Shown in pieces: positions 50,845 to 64,000 of a stretch of 64,000 bases of DNA. Below the pieces are notes generated by a model. It made no database searches and was not told where the DNA came from. It saw only the letters and a program-made list of their open reading frames with translations. This DNA comes from Liolophura sinensis. Taxonomy: Eukaryota; Mollusca; Polyplacophora; Chitonida; Chitonidae. The position numbers and the translations under genes were made by a program. Each line of letters opens with the position of its first letter. Position 1 is the first letter of the stretch. The DNA is taken from the NCBI RefSeq assembly GCF_032854445.1, contig NC_088300.1:80331084-80395083 (forward strand). Direction: 5' to 3'.

Positions 50845-51611
50845 CTAAGGTATTGTGCACTGTTGTATAGGGTTTTCAGCTTAGCTATACATGTACCAGA
50901 TAAGGTATTGCGCACTGTTGTATAGGGTTTTCAGCTTAGCTATGATCATATTGCCTATACATGTACCAGATAAGGTATTGTGCACTGTTGTATAGGGTTT
51001 TCAGCTTAGCTATGATCATATTGCCTATACATGTACCAGATAAGGTATTGCACACTGTTGTATAGGGTTTTCAGCTTAGCTATGACCATATTGCCTATAC
51101 ATGTACCAGATAAGGTATTGTGCACTGTTGTATAGGGTGTTTCAGCTTAGCTATGATCATATTGCCTATACATGTACCAGATAAGGTATTGCACACTGTT
51201 GTATAGGGTTTTCAGCTTAGCTATGACCATATTGCCTATACATGTACCAGATAAGGTATTGTGCACTGTTGTATAGGGTTTTCAGCTTAGCTATGACCAT
51301 ATTGCCTATACATGTACCAGATAAGGTATTGCACACTGTTGTATAGGGTTTTCAGCTTAGCTATGACCATATTGCCTATACATGTACCAGATAAGGTACT
51401 GCACACTGTTGTATAGGGTTTTCAGCTTAGCTATGACCATATTGCCTATACATGTACCAGATAAGGGTACTGCACACTGTTGTATAGGGTTTTCAGCTTA
51501 GCTATGACCATATTGCCTATACATGTACCAGATAAGGTATTGCACACACTGTTGTATAGGGTTTTCAGCTTAGCTATGACCATATTGCCTATACATGTAC
51601 CAGATAAGGAT
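50845..51611. repeat. 70-bp minisatellite, about 11 copies
   Basis: Units of TAAGGTATTGCACACTGTTG, TATAGGGTTTTCAGCTTAGC and CATATTGCCTATACATGTAC; period 70 measured at 50,901 and 50,971. The first unit is short. Confidence 0.95.
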
Positions 51612-54600
51612 TCTCGTCAAGATAAACAGAGTGCCCTGTATTAGTTAGGTCCCTGACCTGCTGCTCTCCGGCTGATCAAACAGCACAGCAAAGCCCCGTG
51701 AGCCAAATTGACCATCTGCTTATTGGTGGTATCCTGCTGTTGAAACTTTAGAGTTATTGTCCTTCATTTTCACTTTGGGCGATAGATGGCGTTTTATGTT
51801 TCTGCAGACATATGGTGTATGTTTTCTGAGGAAGAACCGCTGAGAAGCAAGTCATTAGCATAGTCTTAAAGATGATATTCTGCTCCTTGTTTTACATCTT
51901 CAGTCACGTTTATCACTGAGGATGAATGAAGATTGTGAGATGATTTTGGCAAATCCATCTTTAATACACAGTCACGACCCCATCCTATACAGTGCACACA
52001 AGGCAGTCATCTCGGCAAAGACTTCTAACCCAAGATACAAATCGTGACATCCCATTCCGCTGCCCCGTCTTCATTATAGAGACCACCCCAATGTTTGTGA
52101 ATCTCCTCCACATGCCCCCTTCCGATCTGTAAACTGTTAGATCAACTCTACAGACTCGACCCTTCATTAGCTTTCGAAACTCCGACCACTTTGGTCAGTG
52201 TCCATCAGTGGGCTAAGGAGAGACAGGAAATGAGACTAGCAACATCCGACTCGACATGCTCACTTCCAGGATACGCAGTTGTATCTTGCGTCCTGATCAA
52301 AGGGCGATCATGAATCTCCAATGTACGCCCACTAAGTGATACTTGTACCGTGTATGCCATCATACTCAAGGTTAGTTTTAATATGCAGGACACTAACCCA
52401 TTTCCTCAGCAAGTTGTGTTGCTGGTTGTTGATGAGTATGGCGGTAAACATCAATAATAAAGTCTTCCGCTCTCTGTCCCAAGACTGGATATATTTTCGT
52501 GTTGTTTTATAGATTATAATGTAATGTAACCATACTACACATGTAGTCACATATTTATGTTTTCATCTTTTATTCCAGACACTGTCCTGATAAACGTGTT
52601 AATGCAGAGAAAAAACTATCATGTGTTAAGGATGCTGAGTAGAGATGTAGTTAACATCAACCAGCATGTGTATGTGAGAGTCTGGTCCTCTATCTAGAAG
52701 CACAGAGTTGTCCTGATGTGTGCTTCTCAGTACAGCCTGTTTAAACCCTCCCCAGCTGTAAGATGAACCAGAAGTCATTATGGGAATAACAGTTGTTTGT
52801 AAGCCTATTACATCACTTGAACTGTTAACATTTGGTGGCCGGAGATACAAGTCTTTTTTTTTTTAAGTACTTATATCCCCGACAATGTAATAGGAACGTT
52901 TCTCTTCTCCAGCAAATGTAGCCTCACAGAACAAGGCTAACGTGTAGAGGGTTATGCACTATCAGAATTCGGGTGTAAGCAGTTTGGCAGCTTTTGAAGC
53001 AAGTCGAAAGTTTGGTAGATAGAAATAACTGGTGTGTGCTTTCTACTGCCGACTTCTGCGTTGGATTCGTGACTTCTCAGAGTTACGAGTCTACTGTTTC
53101 CAGTACCTACATTTAGGTGTTGTGTTTGCCCGGTTATTTCTGTGCCCTTAGAGTCAGCATGCATTTAGTAAGGCGCTTTCCTGACACCATATACCAAAAC
53201 TAATCAAGATTTCTCTACGGCAAGTTGTGAAAGGCCGATGGGCTGGTATGTCAGAGCGATGTATGGGGGGTCGCTTTTTGTTCTGCTTTAGAACTAGAGC
53301 CTTGTCTTCCAATTGACAAACCAGTTGTTTCCTCCCCACTACAACTTTAGTCACCAATCACGGATTTCTTAAGGTCATTTTTGGGGTTGTTAAAAATTTC
53401 AGTTAATCTTCGTTCTTCTTGTTGTAATACTGGATTTAAAGGAATCTTGAGAATCGAACTGTTGTTACAGGCCTACATGACCAGCAGACGTCTCAGAAGA
53501 GAAGACACCTGTCTTCGAATCTGGGCTACTTAGTTGATATCTCCTCAGTTTGTTGAATTTCTGTGACTGGTTATATTCATAACATTAACAATGGGTAAAT
53601 TTCTATATCAACATTAAAGGAAATCAAAAAGATGTAATCCAAACTGGTTTCTTGGTTTGTTTACATTTAAATATCACGTATCACGAATATATATCAATGT
53701 CGGTTTGTCCAAATGCCAAAAAGTTATCACCATTATAGGCTAAGGTTGGTTCCCTCAAATGGCAATGATCAGTTTTTCTAAATTCTTTATCAGCTTGCAA
53801 ATTCCAGGGCTCTTACGGTAGATTAGTTGTAATTATTTCTTATGTGTGGGTTCAGGATGTAGTTATGAACAAAATTAAACGAAAGCCGATTTCCAGCGAT
53901 TTCTAAGTTGTGGTTAGTAGATGACTTTGGTCAGCACCACATCAGTCACCTACTTGAGGCCGGATTCCTGGTTACCCTTTAGCTGGTCAGTCTGGAAATG
54001 TGTTAAGATAAGGCCAGAGTTGTGTCCTACGTCAACATTCAACTTATCTTGAACATCATTCACCATTTTCACCTTTCACCCTTCACCCCTGACCTCACCG
54101 TTGTCAGGGATATACGCGCGATTCACAGTAGCAACTACTAGGGATAGGCCGGATTTCAAAGAAAAGGTGTACATAACGTTAAACTGTTCTGCCAGAATTT
54201 CTATCAGGCATCGCTTCTCAGCGCAATGTACATGCACAATTTTCTTTTTTAAGAAAAAGCATACATGTGGCTAGCTTAAAACTCCAATGTGTTGTCTGCA
54301 TTTGTTTCACATGCTTAGTTATGTTGTAATATTCTGACATTGTAATGACACTGTGATGTAACTGGGGTGAAGTTGGCCATCAAAATGGAAACTGTGGCTA
54401 ACTATACATCAGAGATTCAGCGGTCTTGGCGTGACTTGGAGGGGATTATTGTATAAAAGTCATGTCAGTGTCGGGTACTTACAACAATAAGTCTGTATTA
54501 CTGTATACCCAGGAAATGATATCTGAAAGGACATGTGACGGCTACCAGTGGGCGTCTTACCATCCTGAATTAATCTAATTTACACTTTTTGGCCGAATTA

Positions 54601-56490
54601 CGTGTCTAAATGCGTCCATAACAGGTTTAAACTCTTTATGTATCATAGATTAAGCTGACAATATCTCAAATATAATATTAAGGGTCAGTGGAATGGTCTT
54701 GTATGGTCTATGGTGTTGTTTTTCTTTGCTTTTTCTTTGCACAAGAATTTCATCCAGTGGTGATAATAAAAGTGCAACTCAGTTCCAAATCTCTGACATC
54801 CAACGTTACCAATATAGCTCATGAAATCAACCAAATAATCCAGGCCCTTGAGTGCATTTATTCAGTCAGAAAAAATCTAAACAAATAAATAAATAAGAAT
54901 AATAAATAAATAACAACAGCCCTGGATATAGTTTTCATTGCTGTTTCTATTGACGTTTACTTACTTTTTGAGACTTTAGAAATGCTTTATAAATTTGGGG
55001 AACTTAATTTTCCCGATTTTGAACGGTAACACATGCATGGACTATTGAAGGCTGATATTTTGTGAAAGGGGATTATCTGAGCTATTCTAAACTAAAAACA
55101 ATGAATTCCAATAAATTTGCATCGATCGCTTTTTTTTTTTGGGGGGGGGGGGGCAAAAATCCACTGTACACACTTAAAGGTGACATACGGAGATAGTGTA
55201 CGATGGTATTGATCAAACCTGAGGCATCAACTAACCTTGCGCACATATACAATGTAATAAACATCACACCTTCCAAGACGTTACCAAACATATGGCACCT
55301 GAATTTGGCAAGTATTCAAGATGTTATGGATGCCACCGTATTTTACTAATATATTGTCTGATTTTGTCAGGAAAATGTGTAAAGAAAAAAAAACACCCAG
55401 GACGGTTCATATCTGGTACAGGAAACGTGAGATCACGAGATCTGAACGCTCCCATTTAACACTTCCAACTAACAAACAGCGCATGCGTGTGTTTACAGAG
55501 CACTGTTTGCCCCAGCAACTGATAATGCCCGTCTTAATGCTCCATTCTGGATGTTTATATCGTCCTCATAGTTCAGGCCCAGAAAGCGGCTCTTACGTGC
55601 CTAGGTCAAGACTAAGTGTTTGCTGACAGGGATAAAGAATAAGCAGATTTAAAGAACATAATGGAACAGTAAGGCTGTGTATTGGGACAATACAAGACAG
55701 TGTATTGGGTTTGTTTATTTCACCATCTTCCTCTTTATCCTGCGTTATCTCGCCCACATAAAATCCCAGGGACTTGTCACATACTGTGATCTTCTCACCA
55801 GAGGCACTAGGCCTGCAAAGTTATCTCCCTCCATGGACATGGTGCCATCTATCACTGTATTGGGTGTAACTGTCGTTAGCTGCCCATTTCCTGTTACCGA
55901 TTTTCTAATTTCATTCAGCCACAATAAACTAGTATGAAATGCACTGAAAATCAACTCCTCTGACACATTCAGCCATTTACAGTTAGATTAATGGGGATCA
56001 AAAGGCCTCCACACAGAACGGCTAATGCACCTTAAAACGTACGAGTTAAGAATGTTTTCTCCAACAGGTGATGTTTGGGTAGGCCTGCCTATTCACCCCA
56101 GGAGACCCATAATATACTAGTACCTAGGGGCCTGTTGCTAAGATGAACATTAAATTTATTGTCGCAGGCGGGACATTAACCAGTATTGCACTTCTTAGTG
56201 AGTAATTTTGGGGAGCGTGTTGGCCCCTGAAGACCACTAATCTAATGTTAAAATTCTGTTTTACAAAGAACAAGATCCTGAGAGTTAATCTGACTGTAAT
56301 CTCTAATTCAATTAAAAACATATATAATTTTATACAAATGATTGCGGTTTGGGGGTCTGTTCATCCCCGAAGACCCCAATAATCTATCGATAAGTGATCG
56401 AATGAGTCTGAGGAGTGGGTTTTGAGTGCATTTCAAGCTAGTTCATCGTGAAAGAATGAAGTTGAGAAATTGGAAACAGGGAATAACGAA
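51612..56490. other. Unassigned 4.9 kb
   Basis: The longest array-free stretch. Only short frames, none with a recognised domain. There is a T-then-G homopolymer pair at 55,130-55,154 and the 55,008-55,090 match to 42,412. Confidence 0.45.
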
Positions 56491-56760
56491 TATTCATTTA
56501 TTTATTTGATTGATGTTTTACGCCGTACTCATGTGTATTTCACTTATACGAGAGCGGCCATCATTATGGTGGGAAGAAACCGGGCAAAGCCCGGTGGAAA
56601 CCCACGACCATCCGCAGGTTGTTGGCACACCTTCCCACGTGCGGTCGGAGAGGAACTAGCATGAGCTGGACTTGAACTCACAGCGACCACATTGGTGAGA
56701 GGTTCCTGGGGTCATTACGCTGTGCTAGCGTGCTGACCAACTGAGCCACGAAGGTCCCTA
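56491..56760 (-). mobile_element. Full-length tRNA-derived SINE
   Basis: Minus-strand copy: the head has TGGCTCAGTTGGTCAGCACG and a B-box-like GTGAGTTCAAGTCC, the body the usual CCACCATAATG block, and the tail is (AAAT)n on the left. Flanks GGAAACAGGGAATAA and GGAACAGCCAATAA are only loosely alike. Confidence 0.9.
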
Positions 56761-56924
56761 GGAACAGCCAATAAGTAACTAACTTCAGCAAGGTATGCCA
56801 TAGCCAGACACGCAAAGATTTGTCTTTAACTGCCCAATAGCTTTCGCTGCAGTTATACACATCAGCTTTCAAACGTTTTCAGTCGCGAACTACAATATAG
56901 ATTCAGGCCATTGGATAATAGGTT

Positions 56925-57536
56925 TCTAAAGCTGAAGCCATTGAAACATTTGGCCGAAACTAGTGTCCTGTTCTAAAGCTGAAGCCATTGAAACATTTGG
57001 CCGAAACTAGTGTCCTGTTCTAAAGCTGAAGCCATCAAAGTATTTGGCCGAAACTATTGTCCTGTTCTAAAGCTGAAGCCATTGAAACATTTGGCCGAAA
57101 CTAGTGTCCTGTTCTAAAGCTGAAGCCATTGAAACATTTGGCCGAAACTAGTGTCCTGTTCTAAAGCTGAAGCCATCAAAATATTTGGCCGAAACTATTG
57201 TCCTGTTCTAAAGCTGAAGCCATTGAAACATTTGGCCGAAACTAGCGTCCTGTTCTAAAGCTGAAGTCATTAAAATATTTGACCGAAACTAGTGTCCTGT
57301 TCTAAAGTTGAAGCCATTGAAGCATTTGGCCGGAAATAGTGTCCTGTTCTAAAGCTGAAGCCATCAAAATATTTGACCGAAACTATTGTCCTGTTCTAAA
57401 GCTGAAGCCATTGAAACATTTGGCCGAAACTAGTGTCCTGTTCTAAAGTTGAAGCCATTGAAACATTTGGCCGAAACTAGTGTCCTGTTCTAAAGCTGAA
57501 GCCATTGAAACATTTGGCCGAAACTAGTGTCCTGTT
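56925..57536. repeat. 47-bp minisatellite, about 13 copies
   Basis: Units of TTCTAAAGCTGAAGCCATTG and AAACATTTGGCCGAAACTAG. A variant with CATCAAAATATTT recurs roughly every third or fourth unit. Confidence 0.95.
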
Positions 57537-57865
57537 ACATCTACTTGGGATCCTATAATGTCTCATCTTGTAATGATCCTCTTTGTGGGGAAACAAGTTA
57601 TAATGAACTTCCGGTTAACAGCGTATTTGACAATGTAAAACTGGCAGTACCACATATACGTTCTACTGCTTTACCACAGCGACTAACAGATTCAAATGTT
57701 CCCTCGTGAAATGCTTCTTTCTGTCTCATCAGTTCCCACGCGATGTTCAGGGGATTAGAAAAGCCTCATTCCGTGTTCAGTTATCCAGGTACACACAGCT
57801 CTATACATACACCTAGTGCCAAACTCAGCTATTTGTCGGTGTGCTTGATCGCGCTTAAAATCACG
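57537..57865. other. Spacer between two arrays
   Basis: Nothing recognised. Confidence 0.5.
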
Positions 57866-60395
57866 TAATCATGTTCCATGTGTCAGTTTGGTAGTGGTGA
57901 TGAATATGTGGATGCGAAATGCCGCCGTGATTCACGTGTTCCATGTGTCAATTTGGTAGTGGTGATGAGTATGTGGATGCGATATGCCGCCGTGATTCAC
58001 GTGTTCCATGTGTCAATTTGGTAGTGGTGATGAATATGTGGATACGATATGCCGCCGTGATTCACGTGTTCCATGTGTTAATTTGGTAGTGGTGGTGAAT
58101 ATGTGGATGCGATATGCAGCCGTGATTCTCGTTTTCCATGTGTCAGCTTGGCAGTGGTGGTGAATATGTGGATGTGATGTGCCGTCGTGATTCACATGTT
58201 CCATGTGTTAATTTGGTAGTGGTGGTGAATATGTGGATGCGATATGCAGCCGTGATTCTCGTTTTCCATGTGTCAGCTTGGTAGTGGTGGTGAATATGTG
58301 GATGCGATATGCTGGCGTGATTCACGTGTTACATGTGTCAATTTGGTAGTGGTGGTGAATATGTGGATGCGATATGCCGCCGTGATTCACGTGTTCCATG
58401 TGTCAATTTGGTAGTGGTGATGAGTATGTGGATGCGATATGCCGTCGTGATTCACGTGTTACATGTGTCAGTTTGGTAGTGGTGGTGAATATGTGGATGC
58501 GATATGCCGCCGTGATTCACGTGTTCCATGTGTCAATTTGGTAGTGGTGGTGAATATGTGGATGCGATATGCCGCCGTGATTCATGTGTTCCATGTGTCA
58601 ATTTGGTAGTGGTGATGAGTATGTGGATGTGATATGCCGTCGTGATTCACGTGTTACATGTGTCAGTTTGGCAGTGGTGGTGAATATGTGGATGCGATAT
58701 GCTGGCGTGATTCACGTGTTCCATGTGTCAATTTGGTAGTGGTGGTGAATATGTGGATGCGATATGCCGCCGTGATTCACGTGTTCCATGTGTCAATTTG
58801 GTAGTGGTGATGAGTATGTGGATGCGATATGCCGTCGTGATTCACGTGTTACATGTGTCAGTTTGGTAGTGGTGGTGAATATGTGGATGCGATATGCCGC
58901 CGTGATTCACATGTTCCATGTGTCAATTTGGTAGTGGTGGTGAATATGTGGATACGATATGCTGGCGTGATTCATGTGTTCCATCTGTCAATTTGGTAGT
59001 GGTGGTGAATATGTGGATGCGATATGCTGGCGTGATTCACGTGTTACATGTGTCAATTTGGTAGTGGTGGTGAATATGTGGATGCGATATGCCGCCGTGA
59101 TTCACGTGTTACATGTGTCAGTTTGGTAGTGGTGGTGAATATGTGGATGCGATATGCTGGCGTGATTCACGTGTTCCATGTGTCAGTTTGGTAGTGGTGG
59201 TGAATATGTGGATGCGATATGCCGCCGTGATTCTCGTTTTCCATGTGTCAGCTTGGCAGTGGTGGTGAATATGTGGATGCGATATGCCGCCGTGATTCAC
59301 GTGTTCCATGTGTCAGTTTGGTAGTGGTGGTGAATATGTGGATGCGATATGCCGCCGTGATTCACGTGTTCCATGTGTCAGTTTGGTAGTGGTGGTGAAT
59401 ATGTGGATGCGATATGCCGCCGTGATTCACATGTTCCATGTGTCAGTTTGGTAGTGGTGGTGAATATGTGGATGCGATATGCCGCCGTGATTCACGTGTT
59501 CCATGTGTCAGTTTGGTAGTGGTGGTGAATATGTGGATGCGATATGCCGCCGTGATTCACGTGTTACATATGTCAGTTTGGTGGTGGTGGTGAATATGTG
59601 GATGCGATATGCCGCCGTGATTCACGTGTTCCATGTGTCAATTTGGTAGTGGTGGTGAATATGTGGATGCGATATGCCGCCGTGATTCACGTGTTCCATC
59701 TGTCAATTTGGTAGTGGTGGTGAATATGAGGATGCGATATGCCGCCGTGATTCACGTGTCCCATGTGTCAGTTTGGTAGTGGTGATGAATATGTGGATGC
59801 GATATGCCGCCGTGATTCACGTGTTCCATGTGTCAATTTGGTAGTGGTGGTGAATATGTGGATGCGATATGCCGCCGTGATTCACGTGTTCCATGTGTCA
59901 GTTTGGTAGTGGTGGTGAATATGTGGATGCGATATGCCGCCGTGATTCACGTGTTACATATGTCAGTTTGGTGGTGGTGGTGAATATGTGGATGCGATAT
60001 GCCGCCGTGATTCACGTGTTCCATGTGTCAATTTGGTAGTGGTGGTGAATATGTGGATGCGATATGCCGCCGTGATTCATGTGTTCCATCTGTCAATTTG
60101 GTAGTGGTGGTGAATATGTGGATGCGATATGCCGCCGTAATTCACGTGTTCCATCTGTCAATTTGGTAGTGGTGGTGAATATGTGGATGCGATATGCCGC
60201 CGTGATTCACGTGTTCCATCTGTCAATTTGGTAGTGGTGGTGAATATGAGGATGCGATATGCCGCCGTGATTCACGTGTTCCATGTGTCAGTTTGGTAGT
60301 GGTGATGAATATGTGGATGCGATATGCCGCCGTGATTCACGTGTTCCATGTGTCAGTTTGGTAGTGGTGGTGAATATGTGGATGCGATATGACCC
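57866..60395. repeat. 65-bp minisatellite, about 39 copies
   Basis: Units of GTGTTCCATGTGTCAATTTG, GTAGTGGTGGTGAATATGTG and GATGCGATATGCCGCCGTGA. Measured period 65. Variants (GCTGGCGTG, GTCGTG, TTTTCC) are shared between non-adjacent units. Confidence 0.97.
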
Positions 60396-62600
<2,205 letters not shown>

Positions 62601-62851
62601 GCCTGACACTGGAAAACTTTTTCTGCAACATAATTAAGGTGAGATTTACATATGGCTATCTGTTTCAGCTCAGGCGGATCAGAAGAATTATAAATAATAT
62701 CCTGCAGCGAGATGTTTATTATTTTTCTCAGAATCCCAGGAAGTTCTGTTTAGTAGAGGAGCCACATCGGGCTGGTGCGGCTCGAGAGTCACTATTAGAA
62801 TTGTGCACCAGATAAAGGTCAATGTCATTTGTATGGCGTGAGAAGTAGGTC

Positions 62852-62919
62852 GCGCATGCGCTTTATGGCAAAGGTAATCCACTACCCCGCACCTGGCATT
62901 TCATTAGCATCTATATATA
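62852..62919 (+). promoter_or_regulatory. Candidate promoter: NRF1-type palindrome and TATA
   Basis: GCGCATGCGC at 62,852-62,861 is a perfect NRF1-type site, followed 50 bases later by TATATATA at 62,912-62,919. No coding frame follows, so the transcript, if any, starts with a non-coding exon or runs beyond the window. Confidence 0.3.
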
Positions 62920-63219
62920 CACTGGCTCTCGAGAACCTGTAGCCACTTTGAGTTCCCTTGAACATATCTCAAGATAAATTCTGACAAGCAATTCGTAATT
63001 TTATGTTTGCCGTATATTTGCTGTGAATGTAAATATTTTTTAAAATGTGTAGCTTAACAAAATACAGAGGTGTTTGCGCAAGATAAAAAATAACCATTAT
63101 GTCGGAAATTGAGTTCATGTTCGATCGGACAAAATGCTCTTGAGCATGTTGTACACTGCAGAGATACCGCTGAGACTTGATCTCTTCTACAAGAGAAATG
63201 TTTTATGCTGTTGATGTAT

Positions 63220-63795
63220 TTTATAGGCATCGCACTGGCTAATGGTGACACAAGAATCGCATTGGTTATTAGTGACATAGGCATAACATTGGTTAATGGT
63301 GACACAAGCATCGCATTGGCTAATGGTGACACAAGAATCGCATTGGTTATTAGTGACATAGGCATAATATTGGTTAATGGTGACACAAGCATCGCATTGG
63401 CTAATGGTGACACAGGCATCGCACTGGCTAATGGTGACACAAGCATCTCATTGGCTAATGGTGACACAAGCATCGCATTGGCTAATGGTGACACAAGCAA
63501 TGCACTGGTTGTAAGCATCACATTGGTTAATAATGGTTGTATGAACATCACATTGGCTGGTGGTTGTATTAACATCACATTGGTTGATGGTTATGTGAAC
63601 ATCACATTGGTTGATGGTTGTATGGACATGACATTGGTTGATAGTTGTATGAACATCACATTGGTGGATGGTTGTATGGGCATGACATTGGTTGATGGTT
63701 GTATGAACATCACACTGCTTGACGGTTGTGTGAAAATCACACTGGTTGATGAATGTACAAGCATTGTTGACGGATGTAATCTTCATATTGGTTGA
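63220..63795. repeat. 27-bp minisatellite, about 20 copies, two sub-families
   Basis: The left half uses GCATTGGCTAATGGTGACAC plus AAGCATC, the right half ACATTGGTTGATGGTTGTAT plus GAACATC. Unit length divisible by 3 gives open frames of 196 and 174 codons on opposite strands. Confidence 0.94.
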
Positions 63796-64000
63796 TATAT
63801 CTTAGAGTGCCCGTTGGAATCCCAGTTTTGTCACTCAGTTAAAGACAATTTTTGGATTCTAAAGTGGACATTATGCACCAAAATTGATAATGTGTAGCTG
63901 TATATAATATTGACGTAACAGGTCTGAATATAATTCTTGTGAAATTTCCTCATGTGATATTCATACTCACTCATGTACTCGCTATACCGTGAGTAAGTGA

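Noticed and set aside
51985-53357. Minus-strand frames of 60-74 codons
   Set aside because: No recognisable domain, no consistent splice chain, and interrupted by stops; could be a decayed element but I cannot show which.
63054-63795. Frames of 196 and 174 codons near the right end
   Set aside because: Both are translations of the 27-bp array on opposite strands.

Overview
This is animal nuclear DNA, almost certainly from a lophotrochozoan and most likely a marine mollusc. Genes are split by spliceosomal introns (GT...AG throughout). tRNA-headed SINEs carry a tail block of the kind common in mollusc genomes. About 40% of the window (roughly 26 kb by my reading) is minisatellite: some 28 tandem arrays, each with its own unit. 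The phylum is inferred from these repeat and protein styles, not from a database match.

Layout: 1-1,366 is a 43-bp array and 1,367-2,484 is unassigned. A 29-bp array (2,485-5,980) leads into a plus-strand gene of at least 27 coding exons at 6,009-33,738. It encodes two tandem copies of a module of about 600 residues, followed by one transmembrane helix and a short basic tail. The module looks like the metazoan LolA-like secreted or membrane proteins of unknown function. The 13 exons of copy 1 match the 13 of copy 2 in order and phase; eight of the 13 pairs have identical length. The paired introns share nothing, and most carry a different minisatellite. The first exon with the signal peptide was not found and may lie left of the window. 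A polyadenylation signal sits at 33,856.

After a 33-bp array (34,682-35,645) come the wreck of a Penelope-like retroelement (about 35,950-36,800), a possible old SINE (37,084-37,400) and a second plus-strand gene. This gene (38,650-41,759, six coding exons, 192 residues, TATA-type promoter at 38,573) is a small retropepsin-fold protein resembling NRIP2/NRIP3; the usual Asp-Thr-Gly is replaced by Asn-Thr-Ser. From 42 kb to the end I find no convincing gene: SINEs (two stacked at 42,880-43,527), nine tandem arrays, a 117-bp AT microsatellite, and long stretches without recognisable content.

The most unusual feature is how several arrays began. In six independent cases the repeat unit spans a real exon/intron junction of the adjacent gene, so the array multiplies the splice site and part of the exon: donors at 8,538, 21,722, 28,393, 29,628 and 38,748, and an acceptor at 20,659. 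Some extra donors preserve the reading frame. Long open frames inside arrays exist because units are multiples of 3 or lack stops; I do not treat them as genes. No CRISPR, rRNA, functional tRNA, operon or prokaryotic element was seen.
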